From NCBI GenBank assembly GCA_030144965.1, contig JAMPUU010000026.1, positions 62,001-126,000 of the forward strand: DNA of 64,000 bases. Direction: 5' to 3'. Positions 26,038 to 36,138 of this stretch are shown piece after piece (within the stretch, counting starts at the first letter, position 1; every line of letters begins with the position of its first letter). This DNA comes from Nitrospira sp. BO4 (lineage in GTDB: Bacteria > Nitrospirota > Nitrospiria > Nitrospirales > Nitrospiraceae). The notes below the pieces were generated by a model. The model had not been told where the DNA came from. It worked only from the letters and a program-made list of their open reading frames with translations, and did not search any database. Made by a program: the position numbers and the translations under genes.

Positions 26038-28464
26038 ATGTTCGAACGATTCACGGACAAAGGTCGAAAGATCATCATCCTCGCGCGGGAAGAGGCCGAA
26101 CGGCACCAAAACGACTATCTCGGGACCGAACATCTCGTTTTGGCCATACTTCGTGAGTCCGATGGCATCGCCCTTATGATCCTGAAAAAGATGGGTCTCT
26201 CCACCGAACAGATCCGGCTTGAAATCGAGCGAAACCTGCCTGGTGGCGGGACCACCATGACGTTTGGTGAAATCCCCTTCAGCCCACGAGTGAAGAAAGT
26301 TATCGAATACGGAGTTGAGGAGGCCCGACTCCTTGGCCATAATCACATCGGGAGTGAGCATCTTCTCCTAGGTCTTCTCCGGGAAGAAGAGGGGATCGGG
26401 GGGAAAATTCTTCGGAGCTTGGGCGCGAACCTGTTGACGGCCAGGCAGTTGACGGTCACGTTTTTGCGAAAGTCTGCTCCACGTGAGCGTGACCGGAAGA
26501 GTAATACTCCCGCTCTCGACGAATTCGGCCGGGATCTCACCCAGTTGGCCCAAGAAGGTCAACTGGATCCGGTGATCGGCCGGGCCGATGAGATAGAGCG
26601 TGTTCTACAGATTCTGAGTCGAAGAAGCAAAAACAATCCCGTGCTGATCGGCGAATCCGGTGTCGGAAAGACTGCTATTGTCGAAGGACTGGCCCAGCGG
26701 ATCGTTCAGTCAGAAGTCCCCGACAATTTGCTCTCTCGCCGTGTCATTGCGCTCGATCTGGGCTCTCTCGTGGCCGGTACCAAGTATCGTGGGCAATTCG
26801 AGGAACGTCTCAAGGTTGTCATGAAGGAGATCGTCCAGGCTGGTAATATTATCATCTTCATCGACGAACTCCATACGCTGGTCGGGGCGGGAGCTGCCGA
26901 GGGGTCTATCGATGCCTCGAATATGCTCAAGCCGGCGCTTTCGCGGGGTGAGATTCAGTGCATTGGAGCCACGACTTTGGATGAGTACCGCAAGCACATT
27001 GAAAAAGACGGGGCATTGAAACGTCGATTCCAGCCGATCCATGTTCAACCGCCGAATCTCGACGAAACTGTGCGTATCATTCAAGGGCTTCGGGACCGAT
27101 ATGAAGAACATCATGGAGTAGAGATCACGGAAGATGCGATCGTCGAGGCCGTGAAGTTATCCGACCGGTATATCACCGACCGGTTCCTGCCCGACAAGGC
27201 GATCGATTTGATCGACGAAACCGGGTCGCGGGCCAAGCTCCAAACATATGCACTGCCCTCCGAGTTGAAAGCGATGGAGCAAGAGCTCAAGAAAGTTGCT
27301 CGAGAGAAAGAACTCTCCATCTCTATGCAGAATTTCGAGGAGGCGGTGCGGCATCGTGAGGAAGAGGAGCGGTTGCGCAAGTTGCTGGACGAATCGAAGC
27401 GCGAGTGGAAAAAGAGCCAGGAAAAGAACAAGCCAGTGATTGGCAAGGAAGACGTCGCCTATGTTGTTTCAAAAATGACCGGTATTCCGCTCTTCAAATT
27501 GGAAGAAGAGGAGTCCAACAAACTGTTGCGAATGGAGGAGTTCCTCCACAAGCGAGTAGTGGGTCAAAATGAGGCGATTTCGGCGGTTGCCCGCGCCATT
27601 CGCCGTTCCCGCGCCGGCTTGAAGGAAGCCCGGAAACCGATCGGCTCATTCATTTTCCTGGGCCCGACAGGGGTCGGAAAGACAGAGCTGGCCAGGACAC
27701 TGGCGGAGTTTCTGTTCAACAGCGAGGATGCGTTGATTCGTGTCGATATGTCCGAGTACCAGGAGAAGTTTACGAGTTCTCGTCTCTTCGGTGCACCCCC
27801 GGGTTATGTGGGGTACGAAGAAGGCGGACAGCTGACTGAAAAGGTGCGACGTCGACCGTACTCCGTCGTATTGTTCGATGAGATCGAGAAGGCCCATCCC
27901 GATGTGTTCAACGTCCTGCTTCAAGTCTTGGACGACGGAGTGTTGACCGACAGTCTTGGGCGAAAGGTCGATTTCAAGAATACAGTGGTCATCATGACGT
28001 CCAATATCGGGACCAAGATGATTCAAAAAGGCGTGTCTCTTGGTTTCCAGAGCACGGAAGGTGAAGCCGCCCGTCGGAAAAAGGAAGAAGTACTCGGAGA
28101 GCTCCGGAAATCGTTCAGTCCTGAGTTCTTGAACCGAATCGATGAGATCGTCATTTTCCATCAACTCGATAAAGAACAGCTCTACAGCATCTTGGATATT
28201 CTGCTCCGTGAGCTGAACCTCCGTTTATTGGATAAGGGGATTGAGATTGAGGTGGATGATGAAGTCAAGCAATGGCTTATTAAGGAAGGGTATGAGCCGC
28301 TGTATGGAGCGAGGCCGATGCGGCGGGCTATCCAACGTGCCATCGGCGACCCGCTCTCTGATGAGCTCATCAGAGGACGTTTCAAGGAGAGCCGCAAGGT
28401 GAAAGTGGTTCTGCGGGATGGGGCTCCGACCTTTATTGAGCAGGAGGCCATGGCTGGAGTGTAG
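26038..28464 (+). CDS. clpC: ATP-dependent Clp protease ATP-binding subunit ClpC
   Basis: 808 residues from the ATG at 26038, preceded by AGGAGG; the earlier start at 25993 is not needed. Two Clp N-domain repeats occupy the first ~150 residues. Walker A1 is '[15 protein letters not shown]' near residue 210 and Walker A2 '[10 protein letters not shown]' near 550. The linker '[16 protein letters not shown]' is the UVR domain that separates ClpC from ClpA. ClpC unfolds proteins for ClpP or refolds them. No ctsR, mcsA or mcsB is adjacent, unlike in Firmicutes. Confidence 0.94.
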   Translation: MFERFTDKGRKIIILAREEAERHQNDYLGTEHLVLAILRESDGIALMILKKMGLSTEQIRLEIERNLPGGGTTMTFGEIPFSPRVKKVIEYGVEEARLLGHNHIGSEHLLLGLLREEEGIGGKILRSLGANLLTARQLTVTFLRKSAPRERDRKSNTPALDEFGRDLTQLAQEGQLDPVIGRADEIERVLQILSRRSKNNPVLIGESGVGKTAIVEGLAQRIVQSEVPDNLLSRRVIALDLGSLVAGTKYRGQFEERLKVVMKEIVQAGNIIIFIDELHTLVGAGAAEGSIDASNMLKPALSRGEIQCIGATTLDEYRKHIEKDGALKRRFQPIHVQPPNLDETVRIIQGLRDRYEEHHGVEITEDAIVEAVKLSDRYITDRFLPDKAIDLIDETGSRAKLQTYALPSELKAMEQELKKVAREKELSISMQNFEEAVRHREEEERLRKLLDESKREWKKSQEKNKPVIGKEDVAYVVSKMTGIPLFKLEEEESNKLLRMEEFLHKRVVGQNEAISAVARAIRRSRAGLKEARKPIGSFIFLGPTGVGKTELARTLAEFLFNSEDALIRVDMSEYQEKFTSSRLFGAPPGYVGYEEGGQLTEKVRRRPYSVVLFDEIEKAHPDVFNVLLQVLDDGVLTDSLGRKVDFKNTVVIMTSNIGTKMIQKGVSLGFQSTEGEAARRKKEEVLGELRKSFSPEFLNRIDEIVIFHQLDKEQLYSILDILLRELNLRLLDKGIEIEVDDEVKQWLIKEGYEPLYGARPMRRAIQRAIGDPLSDELIRGRFKESRKVKVVLRDGAPTFIEQEAMAGV

Positions 28465-28505
28465 TACCCTTCGTGATTGTGACGAGCTCGATGCAATCAT
28501 TGAGT

Positions 28506-28539
28506 GGCCTCTGTGGCGGATCGCTGCAGAGGCCGTTTT
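28506..28539 (+). terminator. Terminator after clpC
   Basis: GGCCTCTG (28506-28513) and CAGAGGCC (28527-28534) form a perfect 8-bp stem, followed by GTTTTGTT. It lies 41 nt after the clpC stop and before the chosen tsaD start. Confidence 0.65.
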
Positions 28540-28570
28540 GTTCCTTGCTCCTCCTCGGTTTCCTCGTACC

Positions 28571-29689
28571 ATGATGCGTCTTCCTCTCAAACAGCCGAAG
28601 CTGACGTGCCAAGCCGAATGGAATCCCGGGCCGATTCTCGGCATTGAGTCCTCATGCGATGAGACGGCTGCAGCCGTACTCGATCGCGAGGGAACCGTGC
28701 TTTCCAACGTCGTTTCTTCACAAGTGGCCGTCCATGAAAGATTCGGGGGCGTCGTTCCCGAATTGGCGGCACGCGCGCATCTTGGGAGCATCGACGTGGT
28801 CGTCAAAGAGGCCTTGGCAACCGCCCAGGTCTTGAAAACTGATCTGGCTGCTGTGGCTGTCACTCAGGGCCCCGGACTCGCTGGCGCCCTCCTGGTGGGG
28901 GTCAACTACGCCAAGGCCTTAAGCTATGGATTGGGCATTCCTATCATTGGGGTCAATCATCTACAGGGCCATATTGCGTCGGCATGGCTTGCCGATCCGA
29001 CGTTTCCTCTGCCCTGCATCGTCCTGGTCGTATCCGGCGGGCATACTCATCTCTATCGCCGTGATCCGGATGGTCGGTGCACTCTGCTCGGACGCACTCG
29101 CGACGATGCGGCCGGTGAAGCGTTCGATAAAGGAGCCCAGATGCTTGGTCTAGGCTACCCAGGTGGACCTGCTGTTGATCGCATCGCACGGTCCGGTGAT
29201 CCACAGGCCATTCGATTTCCTCGATTCCACCAGGCAAAGAACAGTCTTGAGTTTAGTTTCAGCGGCCTCAAGACGTCTTTGCTCTATCGGTTGCGTGACA
29301 TGGCTGTGCCTCTGCGGCCTGAGCAGGTTGCCGACTTGGCGGCAGGCTATCAAGAAGCGATCGTCCAGGTGTTAGTCATGAAAGCCTTCGCTGCTCTTAA
29401 GCAGTCGAACCTGTGTGCGCTCGCCGTGGTGGGAGGCGTCTCGGCGAACACACGATTGCGAGCCGTCTTACACGAACGTGCGGCGCGTGAACAGCTCCGT
29501 CTGTCGCTGCCGACGGCCGAATACTGTACCGACAATGCCGCCATGATCGCTTCAGCCGGGCGTCAGTTGCTCATGGGTGGAGCAGGACTATCCTTGAATT
29601 TGGACATCAGCCCGATGGAGGGTTCCACGGTTCTCGATGGGGAAAGCCGCATGGTCTTTCCCGGCAGAAGGGAGACAGCCTATTACTGA
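28571..29689 (+). CDS. tsaD: tRNA N6-adenosine threonylcarbamoyltransferase TsaD
   Basis: 372 residues. The open frame reaches back to 28418, but that stretch holds the clpC terminator, so the ATG at 28571 (or 28574) is the likely start. The protein begins a few residues before 'ILGIESSCDETAAAVLDREG', the TsaD start. 'VNHLQGHIAS' provides the metal-binding His pair, and 'CTDNAAMIA' is near the end. It adds threonylcarbamoyl to A37 of tRNAs with TsaB. hflX overlaps its end by 53 nt. Confidence 0.92.
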   Translation: MMRLPLKQPKLTCQAEWNPGPILGIESSCDETAAAVLDREGTVLSNVVSSQVAVHERFGGVVPELAARAHLGSIDVVVKEALATAQVLKTDLAAVAVTQGPGLAGALLVGVNYAKALSYGLGIPIIGVNHLQGHIASAWLADPTFPLPCIVLVVSGGHTHLYRRDPDGRCTLLGRTRDDAAGEAFDKGAQMLGLGYPGGPAVDRIARSGDPQAIRFPRFHQAKNSLEFSFSGLKTSLLYRLRDMAVPLRPEQVADLAAGYQEAIVQVLVMKAFAALKQSNLCALAVVGGVSANTRLRAVLHERAAREQLRLSLPTAEYCTDNAAMIASAGRQLLMGGAGLSLNLDISPMEGSTVLDGESRMVFPGRRETAYY

Positions 29690-31376
29690 TATTCGTGGTC
29701 ATCTCACAGGTCTGCGTGCCGGTCAAGTGGCGTCGCTCGAACGACTCTACCGCCGACGGGTCTCCAACGACAAACTCATTTCACCGGAACTGGCCAAAGC
29801 TATGGCGCAACTCACTTTAGAGCTTCGCCGGCCGCTCGGTGTGCTTCTGACGCGACGGGGCCAAGTTCAAGAAGTGATCGTGGGTACGGAGCTGACTCTG
29901 TCTTCCACGACCTTGACTCTGTTCCGTGCGGGAACTCGATCTCTTCGTGGTCTGCGGTTCATTCGGACGCAACTCCATGACAACCCGCTAAACCAGGAGC
30001 TGCTCACCGATCTCGCATTCTTACGGCTTGACCTGGTCGCGGTCCTTTCCATTGAGGAGGACGGTAGGCTAGGCAATCTATACATGGCGCATTTGCTCCC
30101 GCCTAATTCGACTGGTCAATTGTTCAAGGTGCACAAGGCTGTCTCCTTTCACAACCTAACCATGAGGTTCGACGAGTTTATTGACGAACTCGAAGCTGAG
30201 CTCCAGCAGGTCCGGGCGCACCATGCGGTTGAAAAGGGCAAGGAATCAGCGATCTTGGTCAGCGCCTCAGTGAAGAGTCGAACGGAGCAAGAAGAACATT
30301 TGGCTGAACTGGCGGAGCTAGCTACGTCCGCCGACGTCACGGTGATCGACCGCATGACACAACGAACGGGGGATGGGCATCAGCGGTATCTTCTCGGCAG
30401 TGGCAAGATGAAGGACGTGCTGATTCAGACGCTGCATCGGGGTGCCGATATGGTGATTTTCGATCAAACGCTGTCGCCGGCTCAACTACGAGCGATTTTG
30501 GAAATGACCGATATTAAAGTGATCGACCGCACACAGCTGATTTTGGACATCTTTGCTCGGCGAGCGCACAGTCGTGAGGGCAAGGTACAAGTGGAGTTGG
30601 CACAATTGCGGTACCTACTCCCACGATTATCCGGAAAGGGTACGCAACTATCTCGTCTGGGAGGTGGCATCGGCACTCGTGGGCCAGGGGAAACGAAATT
30701 GGAGACCGATCGGCGCCGGGTACGTGACCGGATTACGCATTTGGAGCGAGAACTGGAGCAGTTTACACGGCATCAAGACCGACGGCGGTCCCGCCGTGGC
30801 CGGTATGGCCTTCCCGTTGTTTCTCTCGTCGGGTATACGAACGCGGGTAAATCGACGCTGCTCAATGTGCTGACGAAAAGTCAGGTTTCGGCCCAAAACA
30901 GATTGTTTGAAACGCTCGACACGACCAGCCGACGCCTGCGATTCCCGGAGGATCGCGAAATCATTATTACGGACACCGTAGGGTTCATCCGTGATCTCCC
31001 ACAGGAATTGGTCGGAGCCTTTCGGACCACCCTTGATGAACTCCGAGAGGCAGATCTCCTGCTTCATGTTGTCGATATCAGCGCCGCGGACATCGACGTT
31101 CAGATCACCGCCGTCGTTGCTATTCTCGAGGAGCTGCAGTTGATGACAATACCGCGATTACTCGTGTTCAATAAGTGCGATCAGGTAGCTTCGCAGCAGG
31201 TCGAATTGCTCTGTCGACGTTACGACGCCATTGGGATTTCGGCCCTCCAGCCTGCCACGCTTCACCCTCTTCTGGCGCGACTGGAGGCACACGTCAGAGC
31301 TCTACCGGTCGCGGAAGATCGGATGTCCGGCGTGGCATTGCAGGACGACCCGCTGGCACTTGCATCTCGTCGGTAA
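29637..31376 (+). CDS. hflX: Ribosome-associated GTPase HflX
   Basis: 579 residues. The N-terminal HflX domain and the GTPase domain are intact: G1 'GYTNAGKSTLLN', G3 'DTVGFI', G4 'NKCD'. HflX splits or rescues stalled ribosomes. The ATG at 29637 gives 53-nt overlap with tsaD and adds ~13 residues before the usual family N-terminus ('ITDIRGHLTGLRAGQVASLE'). No ATG, GTG or TTG sits exactly at that family start, so this start or a rare one is used. Confidence 0.9.
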   Translation: MGKAAWSFPAEGRQPITDIRGHLTGLRAGQVASLERLYRRRVSNDKLISPELAKAMAQLTLELRRPLGVLLTRRGQVQEVIVGTELTLSSTTLTLFRAGTRSLRGLRFIRTQLHDNPLNQELLTDLAFLRLDLVAVLSIEEDGRLGNLYMAHLLPPNSTGQLFKVHKAVSFHNLTMRFDEFIDELEAELQQVRAHHAVEKGKESAILVSASVKSRTEQEEHLAELAELATSADVTVIDRMTQRTGDGHQRYLLGSGKMKDVLIQTLHRGADMVIFDQTLSPAQLRAILEMTDIKVIDRTQLILDIFARRAHSREGKVQVELAQLRYLLPRLSGKGTQLSRLGGGIGTRGPGETKLETDRRRVRDRITHLERELEQFTRHQDRRRSRRGRYGLPVVSLVGYTNAGKSTLLNVLTKSQVSAQNRLFETLDTTSRRLRFPEDREIIITDTVGFIRDLPQELVGAFRTTLDELREADLLLHVVDISAADIDVQITAVVAILEELQLMTIPRLLVFNKCDQVASQQVELLCRRYDAIGISALQPATLHPLLARLEAHVRALPVAEDRMSGVALQDDPLALASRR

Positions 31377-31397
31377 CCGCTGCACAATCAGCCCGCC

Positions 31398-32063
31398 GTG
31401 AAGAAGGCTCAACACACGAATGCACCGTCTGCACCGGACCGTCCGGCTCAGATCGCCGTGAACCTGCGCCGTGCTATGCCGACGACAAAAGTCGAATTGG
31501 CATACCGATCTCCATGGCAGTTGTTGGTTGCGACAATTCTTTCTGCGCAATGCACCGATCTACGGGTCAATCAAGTGACGCCTGCGCTGTTCAAGCGGTA
31601 TGCCACGCCTCGCGCAATGGCCAAGGCCATGCCGACGGAGCTTGAGGGACTGATCAGATCGACGGGTTTTTATAAGAACAAAGCGAAGAACCTAGTCGGC
31701 TGTGCGCAGGCCATCAGTACGCGTTTTGGCGGCCAGGTGCCGGACACGATGGAGGAACTCACTTCAATTCCCGGGGTCGGGAGAAAAACCGCCAACGTGC
31801 TCCTTGGAGCGGCTTTTGGAAAGCCAGCCATCGTGGTTGATACGCATGTGAAACGAGTGGCCAACCGCTTGGCCATGACTCATTCGAGCGATCCGGAACA
31901 GATTGAGCGGGACCTCCAATCCCTTTATCCGCAAGCCCAGTGGACGGAAGTGTCGCAACGGATATTGCTTCATGGGAGGTATGTCTGCCTCGCGCGGAAG
32001 CCTCGCTGCACGGTCTGCCCGATTTTCGATGTCTGTGGGTGGGAAGGAAAACTGTTGAAATGA
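31398..32063 (+). CDS. nth: Endonuclease III
   Basis: 221 residues with a GTG start. The helix-hairpin-helix 'IPGVGRKTANVLL' with catalytic Lys, the catalytic Asp in 'VVDTHVKRVANRL', and the C-terminal 4Fe-4S pattern C-x6-C-x2-C-x5-C ('CLARKPRCTVCPIFDVC') are all present. It removes oxidised pyrimidines and nicks the AP site. Its TGA overlaps the ATG of yicC. Confidence 0.95.
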   Translation: MKKAQHTNAPSAPDRPAQIAVNLRRAMPTTKVELAYRSPWQLLVATILSAQCTDLRVNQVTPALFKRYATPRAMAKAMPTELEGLIRSTGFYKNKAKNLVGCAQAISTRFGGQVPDTMEELTSIPGVGRKTANVLLGAAFGKPAIVVDTHVKRVANRLAMTHSSDPEQIERDLQSLYPQAQWTEVSQRILLHGRYVCLARKPRCTVCPIFDVCGWEGKLLK

Positions 32064-32938
32064 TTAAAAGCATGACTGGATTTGGCCGGCGACAGGGAGT
32101 GTGGTCCGATGGGACGGTCACCGTAGAAGTGAAATCGGTCAACCATCGTTTCCTCGAAATGTCCATTCGTCTCCCGAAATCGCTGAACCTTTTGGAGGAA
32201 GTATTTCGGAAGACCATTCAACAGCATTGTGCGCGTGGAAGAGTGGATATCACGGTATTGATGCAAGGGGGGCGTGGCAATGCTCGCGCCTTGCAGCTTG
32301 ACGCTGAATTGGCGAAACAGTACCATCACGCTCTTCGCACGCTCCAGCGGACCTTGAAGCTGAAAGGTTCCATCGACATCGGGCTAATAGCGGGGTTTCG
32401 AGATATTCTTGCGTTTTCTGATCAGCCGACCGACGATCCCAAACTCACAAAATTGGTGGAGAAACTCGGACTGAAGGCCGTGCTCGATATGGCAAGCATG
32501 CGTAAAAAGGAGGGTGAACTCCTTGCGCAGGATATTCTGGCCAGGCTCAACCATTTGCGTGAATGCAAGGTATCGGTCTCAACTCGTGCGCCGCATGTGG
32601 CGCGGGAAACTTTCGATCGGATGAAATTGCGAATAGAGAAATTATTAGGAGATATTATCCCGGATCTTCCCCGTCTGAATCAGGAACTGGCCACGTATGC
32701 CGACCGGTGCGACATTACAGAAGAATTGGTCAGACTAGACGCGCATATGGTACAGTTTGACCGTACGACCAGAGGCACGGAGCCCGTCGGCAAGACGCTG
32801 GACTTCCTCCTTCAGGAGATGGGTCGAGAAGTTAATACGATCGGATCGAAAGCCAACGACGCGGCGATTACGGCGGATGTCGTGCGAATGAAGGCCGAGC
32901 TTGAGCGTTTGCGTGAGCAAGTACAGAACGTCGAATGA
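32060..32938 (+). CDS. yicC: YicC family endoribonuclease
   Basis: 292 residues. 'MIKSMTGFGR' is the family N-terminus, and the ATG forms an ATGA overlap with nth; the longer frame from 31940 is inside nth. 'LDFLLQEMGREVNTIGSKA' near the C-terminus is the conserved YicC block. The family has RNase activity in E. coli. Its stop overlaps the start of gmk. Confidence 0.92.
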   Translation: MIKSMTGFGRRQGVWSDGTVTVEVKSVNHRFLEMSIRLPKSLNLLEEVFRKTIQQHCARGRVDITVLMQGGRGNARALQLDAELAKQYHHALRTLQRTLKLKGSIDIGLIAGFRDILAFSDQPTDDPKLTKLVEKLGLKAVLDMASMRKKEGELLAQDILARLNHLRECKVSVSTRAPHVARETFDRMKLRIEKLLGDIIPDLPRLNQELATYADRCDITEELVRLDAHMVQFDRTTRGTEPVGKTLDFLLQEMGREVNTIGSKANDAAITADVVRMKAELERLREQVQNVE

Positions 32939-33651
32939 GCACGGCGATGACCACCAGTAATCCCCCTCCATCCTTGACCGGGAAGCGGCAAGCTCCCGAG
33001 CGCCGGGGAATTCTGTACATCATTTCGGCTCCTTCAGGCGCAGGGAAGACGACCTTGTGTAAACAGATCGTGACCTCAGTTTCCGGGGTGTGGCATTCGG
33101 TATCGTTTACAACGAGAAAGCCGCGCCCGGGAGAAGAACACGGGCGCGACTACTTCTTTATCGAAGAAAAAGTGTTTCATGATATGGTTGCGCGAAACGA
33201 ATTCTTAGAATACGCCCATGTCTACAGCCATTGGTATGGAACCCCGCGGAAGCCTCTGATGGAGAGGATGGAGCAGGGTATCGACGTGTTGCTTGAGATC
33301 GATGTCCAAGGCGCCCTCCAGATCAAGAAGAAGTTCGAGGATGCCGTATATATCTTCATTCTTCCTCCGTCCATGGACACGCTGCGTACTCGACTCCAAA
33401 GTCGGGGGTCGGATTCTCCGGATGAAATTGCACGCCGATTGCGGAAGGTGAAAGAGGAGGTCTGGTGTTTCCGGGAGTATTATTACATTGTTCGTAACGA
33501 CGATCTCGCGCAATCTCTTCGCGAGTTGCAAAGCATTTTTCTGGCGGAACGCTTGAAGACGAAACGCATGGACATGCATTGGCTGGAACAGAGCTTTATT
33601 CTGGAGAAAGAGACGAAACTCGACGATCGAGAATCATCAACCACTGTCTAG
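32935..33651 (+). CDS. gmk: Guanylate kinase
   Basis: 238 residues, with an ATGA overlap at yicC. P-loop 'SAPSGAGKTTLC' near residue 31 and 'SVSFTTRKPRPGEEHGRDYFF' for GMP binding. The first ~20 residues are additional to the usual N-terminus; an ATG at 32947 is also possible. Phosphorylates GMP to GDP. Confidence 0.94.
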   Translation: MSTAMTTSNPPPSLTGKRQAPERRGILYIISAPSGAGKTTLCKQIVTSVSGVWHSVSFTTRKPRPGEEHGRDYFFIEEKVFHDMVARNEFLEYAHVYSHWYGTPRKPLMERMEQGIDVLLEIDVQGALQIKKKFEDAVYIFILPPSMDTLRTRLQSRGSDSPDEIARRLRKVKEEVWCFREYYYIVRNDDLAQSLRELQSIFLAERLKTKRMDMHWLEQSFILEKETKLDDRESSTTV

Positions 33652-33670
33652 AAGAGGAGCGAGGCGGATT

Positions 33671-34030
33671 ATGATCGACATGCTGAGTTTGTTGCCGCAA
33701 TACACAACTAATGAATTTGACTCCCGCCACCGATTGGTGATCGTCGCCTCTCAGCGCGCGAAACACTTGACTCAAGGAGCCAAGCCTGCCGTGTCTTCTC
33801 GTTTTACGAAGGAAACAACCATTGCGCTTGATGAGGTCTTACGGGGGCATGTCAAGTATTTGACCGGCAAGGAGGCCCGCGATGCCATGAAGGAAGCCAA
33901 GCGCGGGAAGGAAGGGGAAACCGAGCGTATCGCGATGATGACCGGTGAGGACGCCCGGGAGATCAAGAAAGAGCTCAGTGTATACGTGGATGATACGGTC
34001 CAACCGACGGCGGCTCCGACCGAGGAGTAG
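33671..34030 (+). CDS. rpoZ: RNA polymerase omega subunit
   Basis: 119 residues. 'FDSRHRLVIVASQRAKHLTQG' is the conserved omega core, with 'TTIALDEVLRG' following. The C-terminal tail is longer than in E. coli. It sits in the classic gmk-rpoZ-coaBC order. Omega stabilises the beta' subunit. Confidence 0.88.
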   Translation: MIDMLSLLPQYTTNEFDSRHRLVIVASQRAKHLTQGAKPAVSSRFTKETTIALDEVLRGHVKYLTGKEARDAMKEAKRGKEGETERIAMMTGEDAREIKKELSVYVDDTVQPTAAPTEE

Positions 34031-34033
34031 GCA

Positions 34034-35278
34034 GTGGACGTCGCGCCATCACCGACCAGTCTGAGGGGCAAGCGTCTTGCCTTGGGGATAACGGGAAGCA
34101 TCGCTGCGTATAAAGCAGTCGGATTGCTTCGAGCCTTCACACGCGAAGGTGCGACGGTATCGGTCGTCATGACGCAAGCCGCCACGAAATTTGTAACTCC
34201 CCTTACGTTTGAGGTTCTTTCAGGCAAACGGGTCACGACAGATCTCTTTGAGGCTCATGAAGAGATGGCCCACCTCGCGGTTCCGGAGCATGCCCATGCG
34301 ATTGTTGTGGCGCCGGCGACGGCGAACTTTCTGGCAAAGGCCGCTCTTGGACTGGCAGATGATGTACTGACCACCATGCTGTTGAGTGCTCGATGTCCGG
34401 TCATCATCGCTCCAGCGATGGACGGCGACATGTGGACACATCCCACGGTCGTTCAACATGTGCACACGCTCCGATCTCGCGGTGTCGTCGTACTTGATCC
34501 TGAGGTAGGATCGCTTGCCTCCGGACAGGTTGCCCAAGGGAGGCTTTCCTCAGAGTCCAGCATCTTGGATGCAGTCCACACGGCGCTTATCCCTCAACAG
34601 GATTGGCGGGGTCAGCGAGTCTTGGTATCTGCCGGTCCAACTCAAGAACCGATCGACCCGGTGCGTTTTATTTCCAACCGTTCGTCGGGCAAAATGGGGT
34701 ACGCAATTGCGGAAGCCGCGCGGGATCGGGGGGCTGAGGTCGTGTTGGTCACGGGGCCTTCGTTTCTGACTCCTCCGTCGGGAGTCACCACGGTTCGAGT
34801 AGGCACCGCCGGCGAAATGACCGATGCGTTGTGTCGGCATTTCTCTTCCTCCACGGTCTTGATCATGGCGGCGGCGGTCGCGGACTTTCGGCCCAAAACG
34901 CTTGCCGCAGAAAAACTTAAAAAGCAGGGGAAATCCGAGATCGTGCTGGAGCTTGAATCGACTCCGGACATTCTCACGATGTTATCCGCGCGACGGACAT
35001 CGCAAATCGTGGTTGGGTTCGCGGCGGAAACGGAGCACGTTGTGGCTCATGCCAAGGATAAGATGAGAGGAAAGGGACTCGACCTCATCGTGGCCAACGA
35101 TGTGACGCAAGCGGGAGCTGGCTTCGGGAGTGATGACAACGCGGCGGTGATTCTCTCGGCTACGGGCGAAGAACGGGCGTTGCCCCTCATGTCCAAGCGT
35201 CGCCTGGCGGACGAGATACTGACTGCCGTGCACGACATGTGCGTCATGTCGCCTCGTCGCGCATCCTTAGTGGAGTAA
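34034..35278 (+). CDS. coaBC: Bifunctional phosphopantothenoylcysteine decarboxylase/phosphopantothenate-cysteine ligase
   Basis: 414 residues with a GTG start 3 nt after rpoZ. The N-terminal flavoprotein half shows 'GITGSIAAYKAVGLL' and 'APATANFLAKAALGLADDVL'; the ligase half shows 'SAGPTQEPIDPVRFISNRSS'. The decarboxylase motif PxMNxxMW reads 'PAMDGDMW', with Asp for Asn. Makes 4'-phosphopantetheine in the coenzyme A pathway. Confidence 0.93.
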   Translation: MDVAPSPTSLRGKRLALGITGSIAAYKAVGLLRAFTREGATVSVVMTQAATKFVTPLTFEVLSGKRVTTDLFEAHEEMAHLAVPEHAHAIVVAPATANFLAKAALGLADDVLTTMLLSARCPVIIAPAMDGDMWTHPTVVQHVHTLRSRGVVVLDPEVGSLASGQVAQGRLSSESSILDAVHTALIPQQDWRGQRVLVSAGPTQEPIDPVRFISNRSSGKMGYAIAEAARDRGAEVVLVTGPSFLTPPSGVTTVRVGTAGEMTDALCRHFSSSTVLIMAAAVADFRPKTLAAEKLKKQGKSEIVLELESTPDILTMLSARRTSQIVVGFAAETEHVVAHAKDKMRGKGLDLIVANDVTQAGAGFGSDDNAAVILSATGEERALPLMSKRRLADEILTAVHDMCVMSPRRASLVE

Positions 35279-35285
35279 ACGATCT

Positions 35286-36038
35286 ATGGCCCCGGGTTCC
35301 AAGAAGACAGGTAACGCCGCCGAGATCGATCGACTGGCCTTAGCCTTTGCCAAAGAGCCAGGGTCTAAAGTCTTCATCCCTCTGGCGGAGGAGTACGGCA
35401 AAGCCGGCATGTGGGAAGAGGCAGTGGCCGTCCTTGAAGACGGGCTGAAAACCTACCCAGGGTTCATTACGGCCATGGTGGCGTTAGGCCGGGCCTACGA
35501 GCAGATGAACCAGCCGATCAAGGCGAAAGCTATCCTTGAAGAAGCCATAAAAGTCAGTCCCGATAATCTTCGTGCGCATCGAACATTGGCCAAGCTGTAT
35601 GTAGCTCAAGGGGCCAAGGAGGCAGCCATTCGGTCCTGCAACGTCATTCTCGCCGTTAACCCACAGGACCAAGAGGCGTTATCCCTTCGTGCCGGTCTCG
35701 ACGCATCAGCAGTTGATGGTGCAATTGAAGCGCAAGGACAGTCGCCCGAGAAATCGGCCGACACGGCAAGTCTTGAATCAGACCCTATTCGCGGAGAACC
35801 TGTGACATCCACCTTAAGTGATGCCACGTTGCCCCTCAACAACGAAGCCGACACGTCGTCCGGCCCGGGGACCTGTCCGGAAGCCGGTCCTGTCTCCGCG
35901 ACCGCCGTTACGACACCAAGTGCACAAGTGACCGGAAATCCGACCGTCACACAACTTGAGCAGTGGCTCACCTCAATCCAGGCACGTCGGCGAGACTCTC
36001 CAGCGCTTTCTCGCTCAAGCCCAAAAACTTCCTCGTGA
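35286..36038 (+). CDS. TPR repeat protein
   Basis: 250 residues, 7 nt after coaBC. About three tetratricopeptide units lie between residues 15 and 135 ('PLAEEYGKAGMWEEAVAVLE', 'ALGRAYEQMNQPIKAKAILE', 'TLAKLYVAQGAKEAAIR'), followed by a Ser/Thr/Pro-rich tail with no fold. No signal peptide, so cytoplasmic scaffold. Partner unknown. Confidence 0.75.
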   Translation: MAPGSKKTGNAAEIDRLALAFAKEPGSKVFIPLAEEYGKAGMWEEAVAVLEDGLKTYPGFITAMVALGRAYEQMNQPIKAKAILEEAIKVSPDNLRAHRTLAKLYVAQGAKEAAIRSCNVILAVNPQDQEALSLRAGLDASAVDGAIEAQGQSPEKSADTASLESDPIRGEPVTSTLSDATLPLNNEADTSSGPGTCPEAGPVSATAVTTPSAQVTGNPTVTQLEQWLTSIQARRRDSPALSRSSPKTSS

Positions 36039-36138
36039 CTTCAACGGTTTGACCCCCTGAAACGGGACTGCTAGAATGCCACCCTTGGTGTGCGGGTGGT
36101 GTGAATCGGGTGTAGGTATAGGAGGTGTCATACGCGAT

